NCBI GenBank assembly: GCA_000328365.1 | Contig: KB308566.1 | Location: 78,295 to 142,294 of the forward strand | Origin: Capitella teleta | Taxonomy: Eukaryota; Annelida; Polychaeta; Capitellidae | Length of the DNA stretch: 64,000 nucleotides | Reading direction: 5' to 3' | In this document: in pieces, positions 11,546 through 28,004 of the stretch | Layout of the letters: every line of letters starts with the position of its first letter | How positions within the stretch are numbered: the first letter of the stretch is position 1 | Notes under the pieces: model-generated | Seen by the model: only the letters and a program-made list of their open reading frames with translations | The model's database searches: none | Told to the model about the DNA's origin: nothing | Program-made: the position numbers and the translations under genes

Positions 11546-12530
11546 GGGCCAAAAGTTAGACAGAATGCCGTCTGAATATTCTCATATACAGAGGGGCAGT
11601 CTCAGAGGCCAGAGGGGAATTCTTCATTACTTCATTTGGAAAATGTCGTTCAGATTGCTTGATTAGTCCTGCTAATTCCTGAAGTGAAGTCTAATAATGA
11701 CAAAATAGAGCTTTCATCGAAAAAGCGAAGGGAAATCATCACAGATCACAGAACATGTCACAGATCGCCACTTACAATTTATTTTTTATTTTTATTTTTA
11801 TTTTTGTGTGTGTTTTAGTGATTCTTAAGATACCATGCGTACAAAACCAACATCCCAAATAGTAAGTATGCAATGAAAATAACGTGCCACAGCATGACCA
11901 CATTGACCTCGAAATGTGAGAGAATATTCATTAAAACAACTCGGTAATTGGTTTGATAAGTTTGTGGCGCAGACGGGAAATCGGCGGCCGACATCGCTCG
12001 AGTGCACGACTGCCTCTCGACAAATGTGAGTTTTATCGCATCATCACATTCTCACAGTTGAAAAGTATGCTATATGTATTATTATAAATTTGTAATTAAT
12101 TAGACTTACTGCAACTCGTCTTCACTTCCACACTCTGTGACTCTAGCAAGATTCAAGATAGACAGAATGCCGTCTGAATATTCTCATATACGGCTACGAA
12201 GATATAACTGTATTAGTGTATATTTATCTGAAAGTTTCATGAAATGATCATGAATTCAGCGCTCAATTTCAGACACTCGTGGAAAATTGTGCAATTTGGC
12301 AATTAAGAACGCTAATACCAGCCACAAACTCACACAAACTATAATCCCGATATATTTTGCCACCTAATTAAATAATAAAATATACAAACCATATCCTCAG
12401 TTTATAAATAAAACCACTTGAACGCTCGATTGAACAAAATAATTATCGAATTCTCACTCACTCATTGACCTCGTTACTGCAATTCGTCTTCACTTCCACA
12501 CTCTGTGACTAGCAAGATTCAAGAGTACAT
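11546..12530. repeat. Interleaved direct repeats
   Basis: A ~30-bp block containing CAGAATGCCGTCTGAATATT occurs at about 11560-11590 and again at 12163-12195. A ~52-bp block with CGTCTTCACTTCCACACTCT occurs at about 12110-12160 and 12474-12526. The arrangement suggests a duplicated or rearranged repeat, but no terminal repeats are clear. Confidence 0.65.
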
Positions 12531-12859
12531 AATCCATTAGTTGATAAACCACAGTGAGATGCCAAGCCCTCGTCCGATTCATCTGTGTTAGTAATCCATT
12601 AATTGAATCCAGTACACTGTCACGGGGATTATTGCAAATGCACCATCCTCTCAACGCGAAAAACTAGCTAGCTTCAAATATTATTGAAGCATTCCTCTCA
12701 GCACAGTTCAACAGAATGACCTCATTTCGCAATTCGGTGCTCGCACAGACTGTAGGCCTACACTAATTAAATTCCGAGAAATGCGCTCTGTCAAAGCCGA
12801 GTTCGAAAATCGCAGTTCTATGAAAGCGTTCAGCGGACTTCATCTTCGTTTATCTACTC

Positions 12860-13235
12860 CACGCATGTTTAAGATCTCAGTGCTTTCCAATTAATGGTGC
12901 TACGCATTTCTGAGAAAATGTTACAAAACAGATTGCAGTGTAAAAATCACAATAAGATAAATACTTAATATGTTTAAGATCTCAGTGCTTTCCAATTAAT
13001 GGTGCTACGCATTTCTGAGAAAATGTTACACAATACTTAATATGGTTAGTATATAATATGTCATGCTGTTATTCCTATCACTTCTATACCAATTTCATCA
13101 ACATTTAAACCAATTTAACTCAGTTAATAGAGTGCACCCATCATTCCGCGATATATTTCCAATTTTGGTGGCAAACAGGGCCCTGGGCCATAAATAAGCT
13201 TGATTGAACGCATTTGAATATTCCTCCCTCATTCA
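12860..13235 (+). repeat. Dispersed repeat, copy 1 (partly duplicated inside)
   Basis: It aligns by eye with 63505-63795. Shared blocks are ATGGTGCTAyGCATTTCTGA, TCCTATCAyTTCTAT with ATTTCATCAACATTTA, and TTGGTGGCAAACAGGGCCCT. A ~60-bp block starting TTTAAGATCTCAGTGCTTTC appears twice in this copy (about 12868 and 12970). The superfamily is unknown. Confidence 0.75.
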
Positions 13236-13374
13236 AAATTGAATTTTTACTTGATGTCTTTGCATAAATGCCAAATGGGCGCAAAATAACATAATTAATT
13301 TTTTCTAGGTAGTTATTTTTTTAATAATTGATACATTTTAGCAAACTTTAAACAGACATCTGCACTGTAGCATT

Positions 13375-14645
13375 ACTATAGTATAGTACTAGACCCTGGA
13401 GCAGATTGTAATTAGGCAGAATCGGCTGGCTGCAGTAAAAATGACCGGCTAGCTGCTTAGGCCGCTTCACCAATCAGAGATATCGGCTAAGCATTGTGAT
13501 CGGCGGCTAGCAGCGGCTTGGAGAGGCTTGGCAATGGTTGCTATATAATCCTATATGTATAATGATGCCATTAGTTAACACAAACATTCACTATTCTTTA
13601 CATGTGGTACCAGTGTGGTAATTTTGAGATTGGACGATTTCCAAATCTTATGATGTCCCACTCAATTACACTCTCTTGCTTGACTCAAGTTCAAGAGGTT
13701 TAGGCCGTTTCATAAACTTCAAAAACATTATTTTTAACCATGATCATCATAATCATCATCATCACTTCGTGTGTTGTGTCTGCTGACGCAAATTCAGCAA
13801 GATTCTAATTAACTCTTTTGTGACAATCAAATAATATATGCAGCGGGAAGAGGAAGCAAATAGAGGAACAGGTTGGAAAAGAAAAAAGGATGGCGAACCG
13901 AATAAGTTGTTGCATCAGGATCTTGAATGAGAAATTCGCGATTTTGTATGTCTCGGTTTGCAATTATTGGGCAACTTCTGTGTTACCTGTATATAGCTTA
14001 ACTAATTGCATGATAATTAACAGAACTTCACTCATTTTTCTGACCAACAAAAGCAATACATGTAGACAAACAGTGTAAATGAATCAAGTGTTATGAGAGG
14101 CCAATATAAATTATTTTTGGCCTCCGAATTCTGAAATGAGGGTTCGGCAGTGCTGTGAGTTTTACTAGTTAAAGAACAATCAATCAAAGAGTGGTAGGCT
14201 TAATGCCAGGTACATATCAGTAATATATATGTAGCTAGTAACAAGGGATCTACTAGTACCCGTGAAGGAATATTTTACATTAACCCTAGTACGTACTAGT
14301 ATACTGCGCATCCTATATGTCAGTCTGATATATTTTGGGACAACCCTCGTACATGTATTTGTATGGGCATGCATAAAGTATGGCATAAATCCTTAAATTC
14401 ATTTTAATGAAGTAAACTGAGTAAAATCTACTTCCACAGATAGCTCAGATGGTAAGTATATAAAAAACACCATGAACACAATAAAGACTTGTACAAATGA
14501 TAACTTCTTATAATACTGAATGTAAAATATTTGGATTGAATCGGCTGAGAGCCGCTGTTGACGTAATCGGCTGATAGCGGCTGGCAGACGGCAGCTGGCT
14601 AAACGTCCAATCGGCGGCGGCTCTGTGGTCTATATAGTACCTTTA
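13375..14645. mobile_element. Possible ~1.27 kb DNA element with subterminal CGGCT repeats
   Basis: The left end GTATAGTACTAGACC and the reverse complement of the right end GTACTATATAGACC look like imperfect terminal inverted repeats. Just inside both ends the motif AATCGGC(T/G)G recurs on both strands together with its complement. No transposase frame is visible inside, so a non-autonomous element is inferred. No target duplication was confirmed. Confidence 0.45.
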
Positions 14646-14767
14646 CCGCCTGACAACGTGAATTCTTTCTGATTCGTCCATCCCTGAAATCCACCGGTTT
14701 CTGAGCAAGAGGTGCTCATTTGAAGTCATTACAGGTCCCGAACTAAGAGACTGCATACTTTGGTATG

Positions 14768-14835
14768 TAGTCACGGAGGGAAATCGAAACCCTGACCAAC
14801 CTTTGAATTGCAATTCCAATGCTCTACAACTGATG
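14768..14835 (-). repeat. tRNA-like sequence, probable SINE head
   Basis: On the minus strand it reads CAGTTGTAGAGCATTGGA, like a tRNA A box and D arm, and then GGTTTCGATTTCC, like a B box. The acceptor stem does not pair convincingly, so a decayed tRNA-derived SINE head is more likely than a working tRNA. Confidence 0.5.
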
Positions 14836-15032
14836 TATGTAAAGTTGTGTAAACGTGTTTTTCCTATCCTTTTTCATTTCACCACACTGGTCTACGCACA
14901 CTGCAAACAGGTACAGTTCCGAATGCATGTGACTAGCAATCTCATCCGTATCTCCAGTATCATGAGCTACCCAAAAAATAATGCTTTTCTCACACATTAA
15001 ATTTGAGAAAATGAAATAAATCAGTAATTACA

Positions 15033-15038
15033 TTTATT
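15033..15038 (-). promoter_or_regulatory. Candidate poly(A) signal of VPS15
   Basis: AATAAA on the minus strand, 185 nt past the VPS15 stop codon. Confidence 0.55.
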
Positions 15039-15222
15039 TCATTTGGTTTTGCATTCAGCCTTTACACAGTGACTAGAAACAAGTTATATCCGCCCGAGTG
15101 GAGATAAAAAAATCCTAATATGCAGGCAAAACAGTCATAGCTCACTGTTGGAATGGCATTCATGATTGTTACACAAAATCACAGAAAAACTAAATGAAGA
15201 GAATTCACTCAAATGTCGCCAT

Positions 15223-21698
<6,476 letters not shown>

Positions 21699-21879
21699 GG
21701 CTTATTGTGATCACACACCTGAAACATAGATTACCATTCATTGGTTGATATTATAACGAGAATTATTCTCTGCTGAAAAGTACTCCATAAAACTTAGTTA
21801 TCCAACACACCTTCAACTTTTCAATTGCTTTCAAACCGAGGGGCCCATAATGCAAGTGAGATACAATTACAATAAAAGT

Positions 21880-21935
21880 ATGAACCCCTAACCCTTGAAT
21901 TTAAAGTCCAACGCTCTACAACTAAGCCAAACAGG
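21880..21935 (-). repeat. tRNA-like sequence, probable SINE head
   Basis: On the minus strand it reads TGGCTTAGTTGTAGAGCGTT, then TTCAAGGGTTAGGGGTTCAT. These are A-box- and B-box-like blocks resembling the sequence at 14768-14835. No complete cloverleaf is seen. Confidence 0.45.
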
Positions 21936-22082
21936 TAAGCATTTATTTAAGCATATCAATGTCAATCATTCAATATCCTTTTCTGTCGTCCTTGTTTTTT
22001 TTCCTTTCGTTTTTTTCTCGTTTTTTTTTTCACTTATGAAAAATTTGTCATTTCGAAAGATGGTCATGGAATTAAGGGTTCG

Positions 22083-22700
22083 TACCCTGATATCAGCCTT
22101 TTGTGCGGTACACTGTCAAATGCTTTGCTGAAGTCTAGGTAGATGACATCCACTGTCTGCCCTGTGTCGATTGCTCTGTTCCCTATCTCCAGGCATTCTA
22201 GTTGGTGGGTTGCACATGACCTCTTGGGGACAAATCCATTGTGGGGGCTGATTTTGTTGAGTGAGCAGAGGAATTCCAGCATGTGGTCCCTTACAATGGC
22301 TTCCATTATCTTGCAAACTTAGGACGTTAGGCTGATAGGTCTAATTATTTGGTTCATTCTTTGGTCCTTTCTGATGAATCGCCGTTATGTTGGCCTCTTT
22401 CCATTCTAGTGGTAGGGAGCCTTCAAACAGGGACTGTTGCATTATATCTGCGAGTGGACCAGCTATCACTTCTTTCAGCTTTTTGAGGATTCTGGCGTTT
22501 TGACCATCTGGACCAGGGGATTTCTCAATCTTCAGTTTGTTCAACCTATGCCTAACCATTTCGTCCGTAATTTTCAGATCAGCTATGGTTGGGTCATCGG
22601 GTGCCCTCTGTTCTACCAGGGGCTCAATGCCTGTTCTTCGGTGAAGACGTTGCAGAAGAACTTATTCATTGCTTCCCCTTTTTCATTAGGAGATGTGGCA
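22083..22700 (-). mobile_element. LINE reverse-transcriptase fragment (CR1/Jockey-like)
   Basis: Minus-strand pieces read KIEKSPGPDGQNARILKKLK, LPLEWKEANITAIHQKGPKN, then NGFVPKRSCATHQLECLEIG and VDVIYLDFSKAFDSVPHKRL. These are the early reverse-transcriptase blocks up to the first catalytic Asp. Upstream, 22640-22700 reads NEKGEAMNKFFCNVFTEEQ in another frame. Endonuclease, YADD block and 3' end are missing, and there are at least two frame changes. It is a dead scrap. Confidence 0.85.
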
Positions 22701-23056
22701 CTTACACCCAATCTACGTAGATATGTACAGGTTAATCAATTTCCCAGTAGATTTACCTCAGTCCTCAAAATCCGGCACTTGGGAAGTATTTTTTCTCAAT
22801 CTCTCGCAACCCCGAAAAAAAAACGACCGATCGCAAAGCATGTGCAAGATTCTAAAATATATGAGATATATATAGAATATAAAATGAAATATCTGAAAAT
22901 AGTAGGCCTATATAATACAAATTAACTCTGTGTGCAACCAATCATCATTATTGTATTAATTCACGAACAAGTTGATGATGATGAACATCGAACAAAGACT
23001 GATTTGAGTGACTGAAGGACTCAGGTGGCTGCTTCAAACTCCACTTGATTCAAATC

Positions 23057-23121
23057 TAGCTGACATACGACAGCGAGACGATGGGAGGTGTATGCAGACC
23101 TCACCCGATTCATTTGTGCTA
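23057..23121 (+). mobile_element. 65-bp micro-element, family A, copy 1
   Basis: It runs from TAGCTGACATACGACAGCGA to TTTGTGCTA and is flanked by perfect 9-bp repeats ATTCAAATC (23048-23056 and 23122-23130). The right-hand 9-mer is also the left flank of the next element. It is non-coding. Confidence 0.85.
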
Positions 23122-23130
23122 ATTCAAATC

Positions 23131-23587
23131 TAGCTCCCAAAGCCGTAGCGTAGTCCATAATACACTACACCAGACCTGCCAACACACATTGAGCGAGTGT
23201 CACCCGTAATCTGACCCTCCCTCCCGCTTACCCACCAAAGCAGAGCATCTCACCCGCATTCCTAAATCGTCCGTGTATATTTCATTTCTTTTCATGATCA
23301 TGTGATAGGTCTACATGCACTAGTCTAGAACAATAATTATGGACAGTGACTGGTGAGCATCGATCCTGATCTGAAGATGCTCTGCTGCACCTGTTTTTAA
23401 CTCTGAAGTACTCGGAAATGACATTTTCCATATTTCAATTTACAACAATTTTTCCAGGGGTCCGGGGGTATGCCCATACCCCCGGACACCCTAGGTAGGC
23501 TGCGCAGCTTAGTGGCTTGCCAACTTCAGCCGCATTCAAACTCTCCAAGGTTGGCAGGTCTGCTACTCTGCTACCCCTGGGGAGCTA
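23131..23587 (+). mobile_element. Micro-element, family B, copy 1, split by a nested insertion
   Basis: The left part TAGCTCCCAAAGCCGTAGCG and the right part ending CTACCCCTGGGGAGCTA match the ends of the unit at 23849-23911. They are separated here by the element at 23171-23562. The flanks are ATTCAAATC (23122-23130) and ATTGAAATC (23588-23596), 8 of 9 matching, so this unit shares its left 9-mer with the family A unit before it. Confidence 0.8.
23171..23562. mobile_element. Nested ~390 bp element with CAGACCTGCCAAC inverted ends
   Basis: It begins CAGACCTGCCAAC and ends GTTGGCAGGTCTG, exact inverted 13-mers. Inside is a near-perfect palindrome with GTCCGGGGGTATG at 23460-23472 and CATACCCCCGGAC at 23475-23487, loop of 2. 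It interrupts the family B unit. The target duplication is not clear (CTACAC against CTACTC). It is non-coding and the superfamily is uncertain. Confidence 0.75.
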
Positions 23588-23636
23588 ATTGAAATCTATC
23601 TGATCATATACGGCCGAAACGCAGTTTAATTAACGT

Positions 23637-23697
23637 TAGCTGACATACTACAGCGAGCCCAATGGGTCTCACAGACCTCGCCCGAGAATCTGTGCTA
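23637..23697 (+). mobile_element. 61-bp micro-element, family A, copy 2
   Basis: It runs from TAGCTGACATACTACAGCGA to AATCTGTGCTA, with perfect 9-bp flanks AATTAACGT (23628-23636 and 23698-23706). It is the cleanest copy of the family. Confidence 0.9.
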
Positions 23698-23848
23698 AAT
23701 TAACGTAATGATAGTTTAACACCAAACAGCTGCTTCATGAGGGCCTGGACCCACTCCGACCAAGGATATAGATCAACAAAGATCATACGAAATTCTAATG
23801 CCCGATTTGAATGTGAAATTGGATGAATGCATAAACACGATCCTGAAC

Positions 23849-23911
23849 TAGCTCCCCAAGCCATAGCGTAGTCTGGAGTGTAGGAACTGCTCCGCTACCC
23901 CCGGGGAGCTA
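23849..23911 (+). mobile_element. 63-bp micro-element, family B, copy 2
   Basis: It begins TAGCTCCCCAAGCC and ends CCCCCGGGGAGCTA, with terminal TAGCTCCCC as exact inverted repeats. The left 9-mer is ATCCTGAAC. On the right come ATCCTCATT and then ATCCTGAAG, so the matching 9-mer appears displaced by exactly nine bases. Confidence 0.75.
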
Positions 23912-24762
23912 ATCCTCATTATCCTGAAGTCTGAACTATTAAAATTGAAAATGTGAATTAAACTGCATTATACACGACAAAGACAAAACTGCAAATAGAT
24001 AATTATAAACGACTAAGACAGGAAAGGTAGCAATAGGTATGCTTCGATATTAACCAACCAGAATAAAATGAGCAGTTGAAGCGCAAGTCAGAAAAACTCA
24101 AAGGAAATGGAGACGATCATCTGATCTTGATGAAAACAAACTTCCTGAGTCACGTTATTCTCAGAGCGTTTGGCTTAAGCTAAGGTTATTACTGCTTTTC
24201 TGTGTGGTTATACGACAAAATTCAAGATCACGTGACCGGATCGGTCCCACACTTGTTGTGAATTACTAATTGACTAATACTCATAACAAAATAGAACGCA
24301 TAAAATATTTTAACCAAAATTACGCGCAAAATAATTTATAGTCATGGTCCTGAGTGTATACAATTATTCGAAACCTGTTCTGGTTACTAGCATTGCGTGG
24401 CGGCCATATATGAAAATATTATTATGTTATAATATTTATTATATATATAATATGTACATTATATCGAAACCCTCCATTGATTTTGCAATTGAAAACGTGC
24501 GTTTCCGCGGAAATCAATTTGGAGCTTGCTCGTATCTAATCCTACTTCCACAAGATGTAACCGAAAATCTGAATGTCAAGTCTGTATCCATCTTCGATAA
24601 TTAAATGAGTCAATTTCGGTCTTTTAGTATACATAGGCCTACATGATGAAGATTACAATCAGTAATTTGCTCTGAATGCACTGACGCCTTTTGAAATTTG
24701 GAATAACAAGATGGTTGAGATCTACTGGCGTTTGTTATCTGACCAGCTTCAGCAGGTAGGGT

Positions 24763-24827
24763 CATTGTCTAACGAGCAGACGACGCAACACCACCAGTCG
24801 GAGTGGCCAACTGGGTGTTACACAATG
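24763..24827 (+). mobile_element. 65-bp micro-element, family C, unit 3
   Basis: It runs from CATTGTCTAACGAGCAGACG to GTGTTACACAATG. The flanks are CAGGTAGGGT (24753-24762) and CAGGTCGGGT (24828-24837), 9 of 10 matching. Confidence 0.85.
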
Positions 24828-24837
24828 CAGGTCGGGT

Positions 24838-25048
24838 TGGTTCATTATCAATGCACACTGTTGATACCCATTTGAACTTCTTCAGCGAAATGAATTCAAT
24901 GATTGACGATTTGAACAATGTGTATGAGCTTAATTAAATGGTGTGAAGGAGAACTGCCTCCCATGCATGATTGTGAGTTGAAAGATTGAAAGCCAGCATG
25001 GCTAATAACCTAATATGGCCGAAAAGGGTCACAATAAAAATGCTTCCT

Positions 25049-25101
<53 letters not shown>

Positions 25102-26316
25102 CTGACCCCGAAGAGTGTATTCCCGAGGACTTACCTGCATTGTCTGATGGCTCAATTGCATAACATTCCAATTCATTGTATAATAGTCGAGTATGGTTTC
25201 GTGACTCCTAATAGTTTAAACTCAAAATGATAGAACTGAGAGTATAACTGCCACATCAATGAAAATGAATGGTAATTTATTAATTATCGTTAGCATTTAA
25301 GGTCGTTCAGCTTAATTGGCATGAATTGATTTAAATACAATGTTGACTGCCGTGTCGAAAAACGGTGATGACAGTCAGCACATGACGCAGATAAGCGTGT
25401 TCCACCATACAACCAAAGATCTCATACATGTATAACTTAGATAGAATAACTATTGATTTCGTTCACACCTAATATGGCCAAATATAAGGCAATTATAATA
25501 CGTTGTCATTCGGGGTTAGTATTATCTATCAACGCCCGTTGTTATGTACATCGTACAATTATCTAGTGATTTCCATTTGTTTAATTTGCCGAAACGTCTG
25601 GCAGCCAGCGTCACGCAGCCAGAGACTGATAGCAAGGTTGCTTAATTTGATTAACATTTATGGCGTTTTTAATTTGAGTTCAACAGATCAGATCATCGGC
25701 CCTCTGGAGAAATCATGGCGATTCTGAATCAAAACAAAAGACATTTGTGTTAACTGTATTATAAATATCCCTTTTACGTGGCTTGTGTTTTACCATCGGG
25801 ATATTGCAATGCGACAATAACAAATGAAACAAAACGCGATGTAATAACTCAGATTTATCAAATAAGGAATATGAATTACAGGAAGCTGCAAGACAAATCC
25901 ACCATGCAGACCAACAATGCAGATATAGTGCTGAATATTTTAAGACTGAAACTAATGGGCCCTTTTGCTGAAAATCGTTCGTGAAAAAAACAAAAAAACA
26001 AAAACAAAAACAAAAACTGCACCCCATGAATAATTGAAAATTTTATAACAGCGCATGTTTGTTATAACGAGAGCAATTTCTTTCAATCGAAATGTCAAAC
26101 CACCCTCATTAAGTCAGATGCACATGAATGCCGTCGATTATTTTCCTTGAAATATATCACCATTATATACACATATTCCATTGAAATATTATGTGATGTA
26201 AACATATATGAAATGAATAAGAAATTGATTATGCATTATAGCCGTCGTCGAGTAAGGGTATCAGGGGTGTATAAATTTGTGAGGGTGCGCTGGAGTATCA
26301 GCACAGCCAATCTCAA
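24838..26316. other. Gene-free stretch with a 49-base poly(T) run
   Basis: Bases 25051-25099 are an uninterrupted T run. It could be the poly(A) tail of an insertion on the minus strand, but no body is recognised beside it. Otherwise I see nothing supported. Confidence 0.5.
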
Positions 26317-26580
26317 TTATTCTGAGAAAAAGAAACAGCTATAAGTATGTTCGGAGTTCCCTACGATTGCGTTTGCCTCCATTATTGGCATCAGTGCTGG
26401 AAGGAGTTCGTTTGTGATATGTATGAACAATTGTGTCTCGGAAACACAGGAGAAACCTGTGGCGAATAAATGTGGTGATGTCACTGATGTGTGGTCAAGC
26501 TGCGACAGAAATTCAGAATGAAGATCTTCAGTCACTCCGACGGCTTCTGACGAGCTGAATAAACTCTCACAGCATAACAC
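26317..26580 (-). CDS. Unrecognised 87-codon open frame, possible exon
   Basis: The frame reads like protein (for example HSEFLSQLDHTSVTSPHLFA), and an acceptor-like gaaaacag precedes it at about 26583. No donor, family or neighbour supports it. It may be chance. Confidence 0.2.
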   Translation of the reverse strand: MLCCESLFSSSEAVGVTEDLHSEFLSQLDHTSVTSPHLFATGFSCVSETQLFIHITNELLPALMPIMEANAIVGNSEHTYSCFFFSE

Positions 26581-27227
26581 GCTGTCTTGTTTTCTTCTTA
26601 TTCAACCTTAGTTTTGAGGTTTCATTGGTTCATGTTGTTGACAAGATATAGGGGTGTAAATTAACGGTTCAGACTATACGCATGCAGATATGATAATATA
26701 TGATACTGTCTCCATTATACGCTGAAGTGGTATAATTCGTATTCAACTGCCTCATTCAGATTACATGCCCACATAATGTCGGAATATTTGTCAAAGTGAG
26801 TTATGTTTTATCCGTTTGCCGGTTAACATGGAGATAACCATGCCTGCAGAGAACGAAGGAAACGTCGGTCACCAGCATACCTAGAAGCCATACATTACGT
26901 ATTCCGATACATGCACTGAAGGTTTAGGCTCTATACACAGACTACACTGCACTTATTGCACATGCACCCCCAGTAATTAACTCGTCAAATTTGTATTCAC
27001 CACAATCATGTTCAGTCTTTCTATGTTCAGATTGACTGCCTATTCGCCATAGACTGATGATAAACTATTAATTTAATTTGGAGCCGTTGGGGGGGAGAGG
27101 GTGGGAGTTACCCTTCAGATTGTGAACCTGGTAATAGAGAGGTTATTGGCACAAGAGAACGGACCCGAGAGGCAGACGCGGTCGTCAGAGGTGTAAATGT
27201 ACGAGGTTTGTTCGAAAAGTTCTCGGC

Positions 27228-27941
27228 TTAAAGGGAGGGAGAACTGGTTGAAAATGGACTTTGAGTCGTTATTTGATGCACCAAAGATGATTCTTATGCC
27301 TGGCCCACACAAGGAATATCATCGCTAACGATTTCGCGGGAGATATAATGCTAATTAGGCGTGACGTCAGTCGCTGTGATGAAACACCGAGTTCCCCATC
27401 TTTTACAATGGGCCTCGTCATATCACCGTGTCCGGCGACTAAACCCCTTGATATTTTTTTATTTTCTTTTCGGAAATAGATAGAATAATCATTTTGCCAC
27501 CAGTCAGGCGCAAACAAAAAATATTTTTCGCTATTTTTCTTATTTTAACAAGCGATTTTCTAGGACACCTACCACGTTTCTCATCCTGAAACAGTAAAAA
27601 GGTCAGCCAGAGTGCACCACGCATGCTCTTTCGTTTCGTAAACAACAAAGATGTCCTTTTATGGCAAAGATGCTCTGCTCTGATTGGCTGAAATCGATAG
27701 CTTCACGAAGGGAACGGGACCAATCAGCCATCAGCCAAACCAAGCCATCAGCTGACGTTTGCCTCCTATATACTTCGCAATGGAAGCCATTCTCCCATAG
27801 GCGCAATGCTAACCCCGATATTCGGAATGCATTATTTCCTTACGCTTGCATCCAGGCATGGTGCTTTTGGCACGGAATGCTATCAATTGGTGCTATGAGT
27901 CAATAGAACATCACTTAAAATTTAGTTCCCCATCCCTTTAA
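27228..27941 (+). mobile_element. TTAA-flanked non-autonomous DNA element, copy 2 (complete, 714 bp)
   Basis: TTAA stands at both ends (27228-27231, 27938-27941). The inverted ends are AGGGAGGGAGAACT and, from the other side, AGGGATGGGGAACT. It is nearly identical to 58131-58840, which suggests recent activity. It lies inside the left terminal repeat of the mariner-like element. There is no transposase; the family is piggyBac-like by target site only. Confidence 0.9.
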
Positions 27942-28004
27942 TATAGAACGCGCAATACTGTACTAGAGACCCGAAAATTGCAGGTTAGATAGATAATTAG
28001 AACA

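Noticed and set aside
14768-14835. A working tRNA gene
   Set aside because: Only the A- and B-box-like parts are convincing. The acceptor and anticodon arms do not pair well, and a similar piece at 21880-21935 suggests a SINE.
27269-27806. Several open frames inside the TTAA element, also at 58326-58689
   Set aside because: The same frames appear in two copies simply because the copies are nearly identical. They show no transposase motifs and none are consistent across all three copies.
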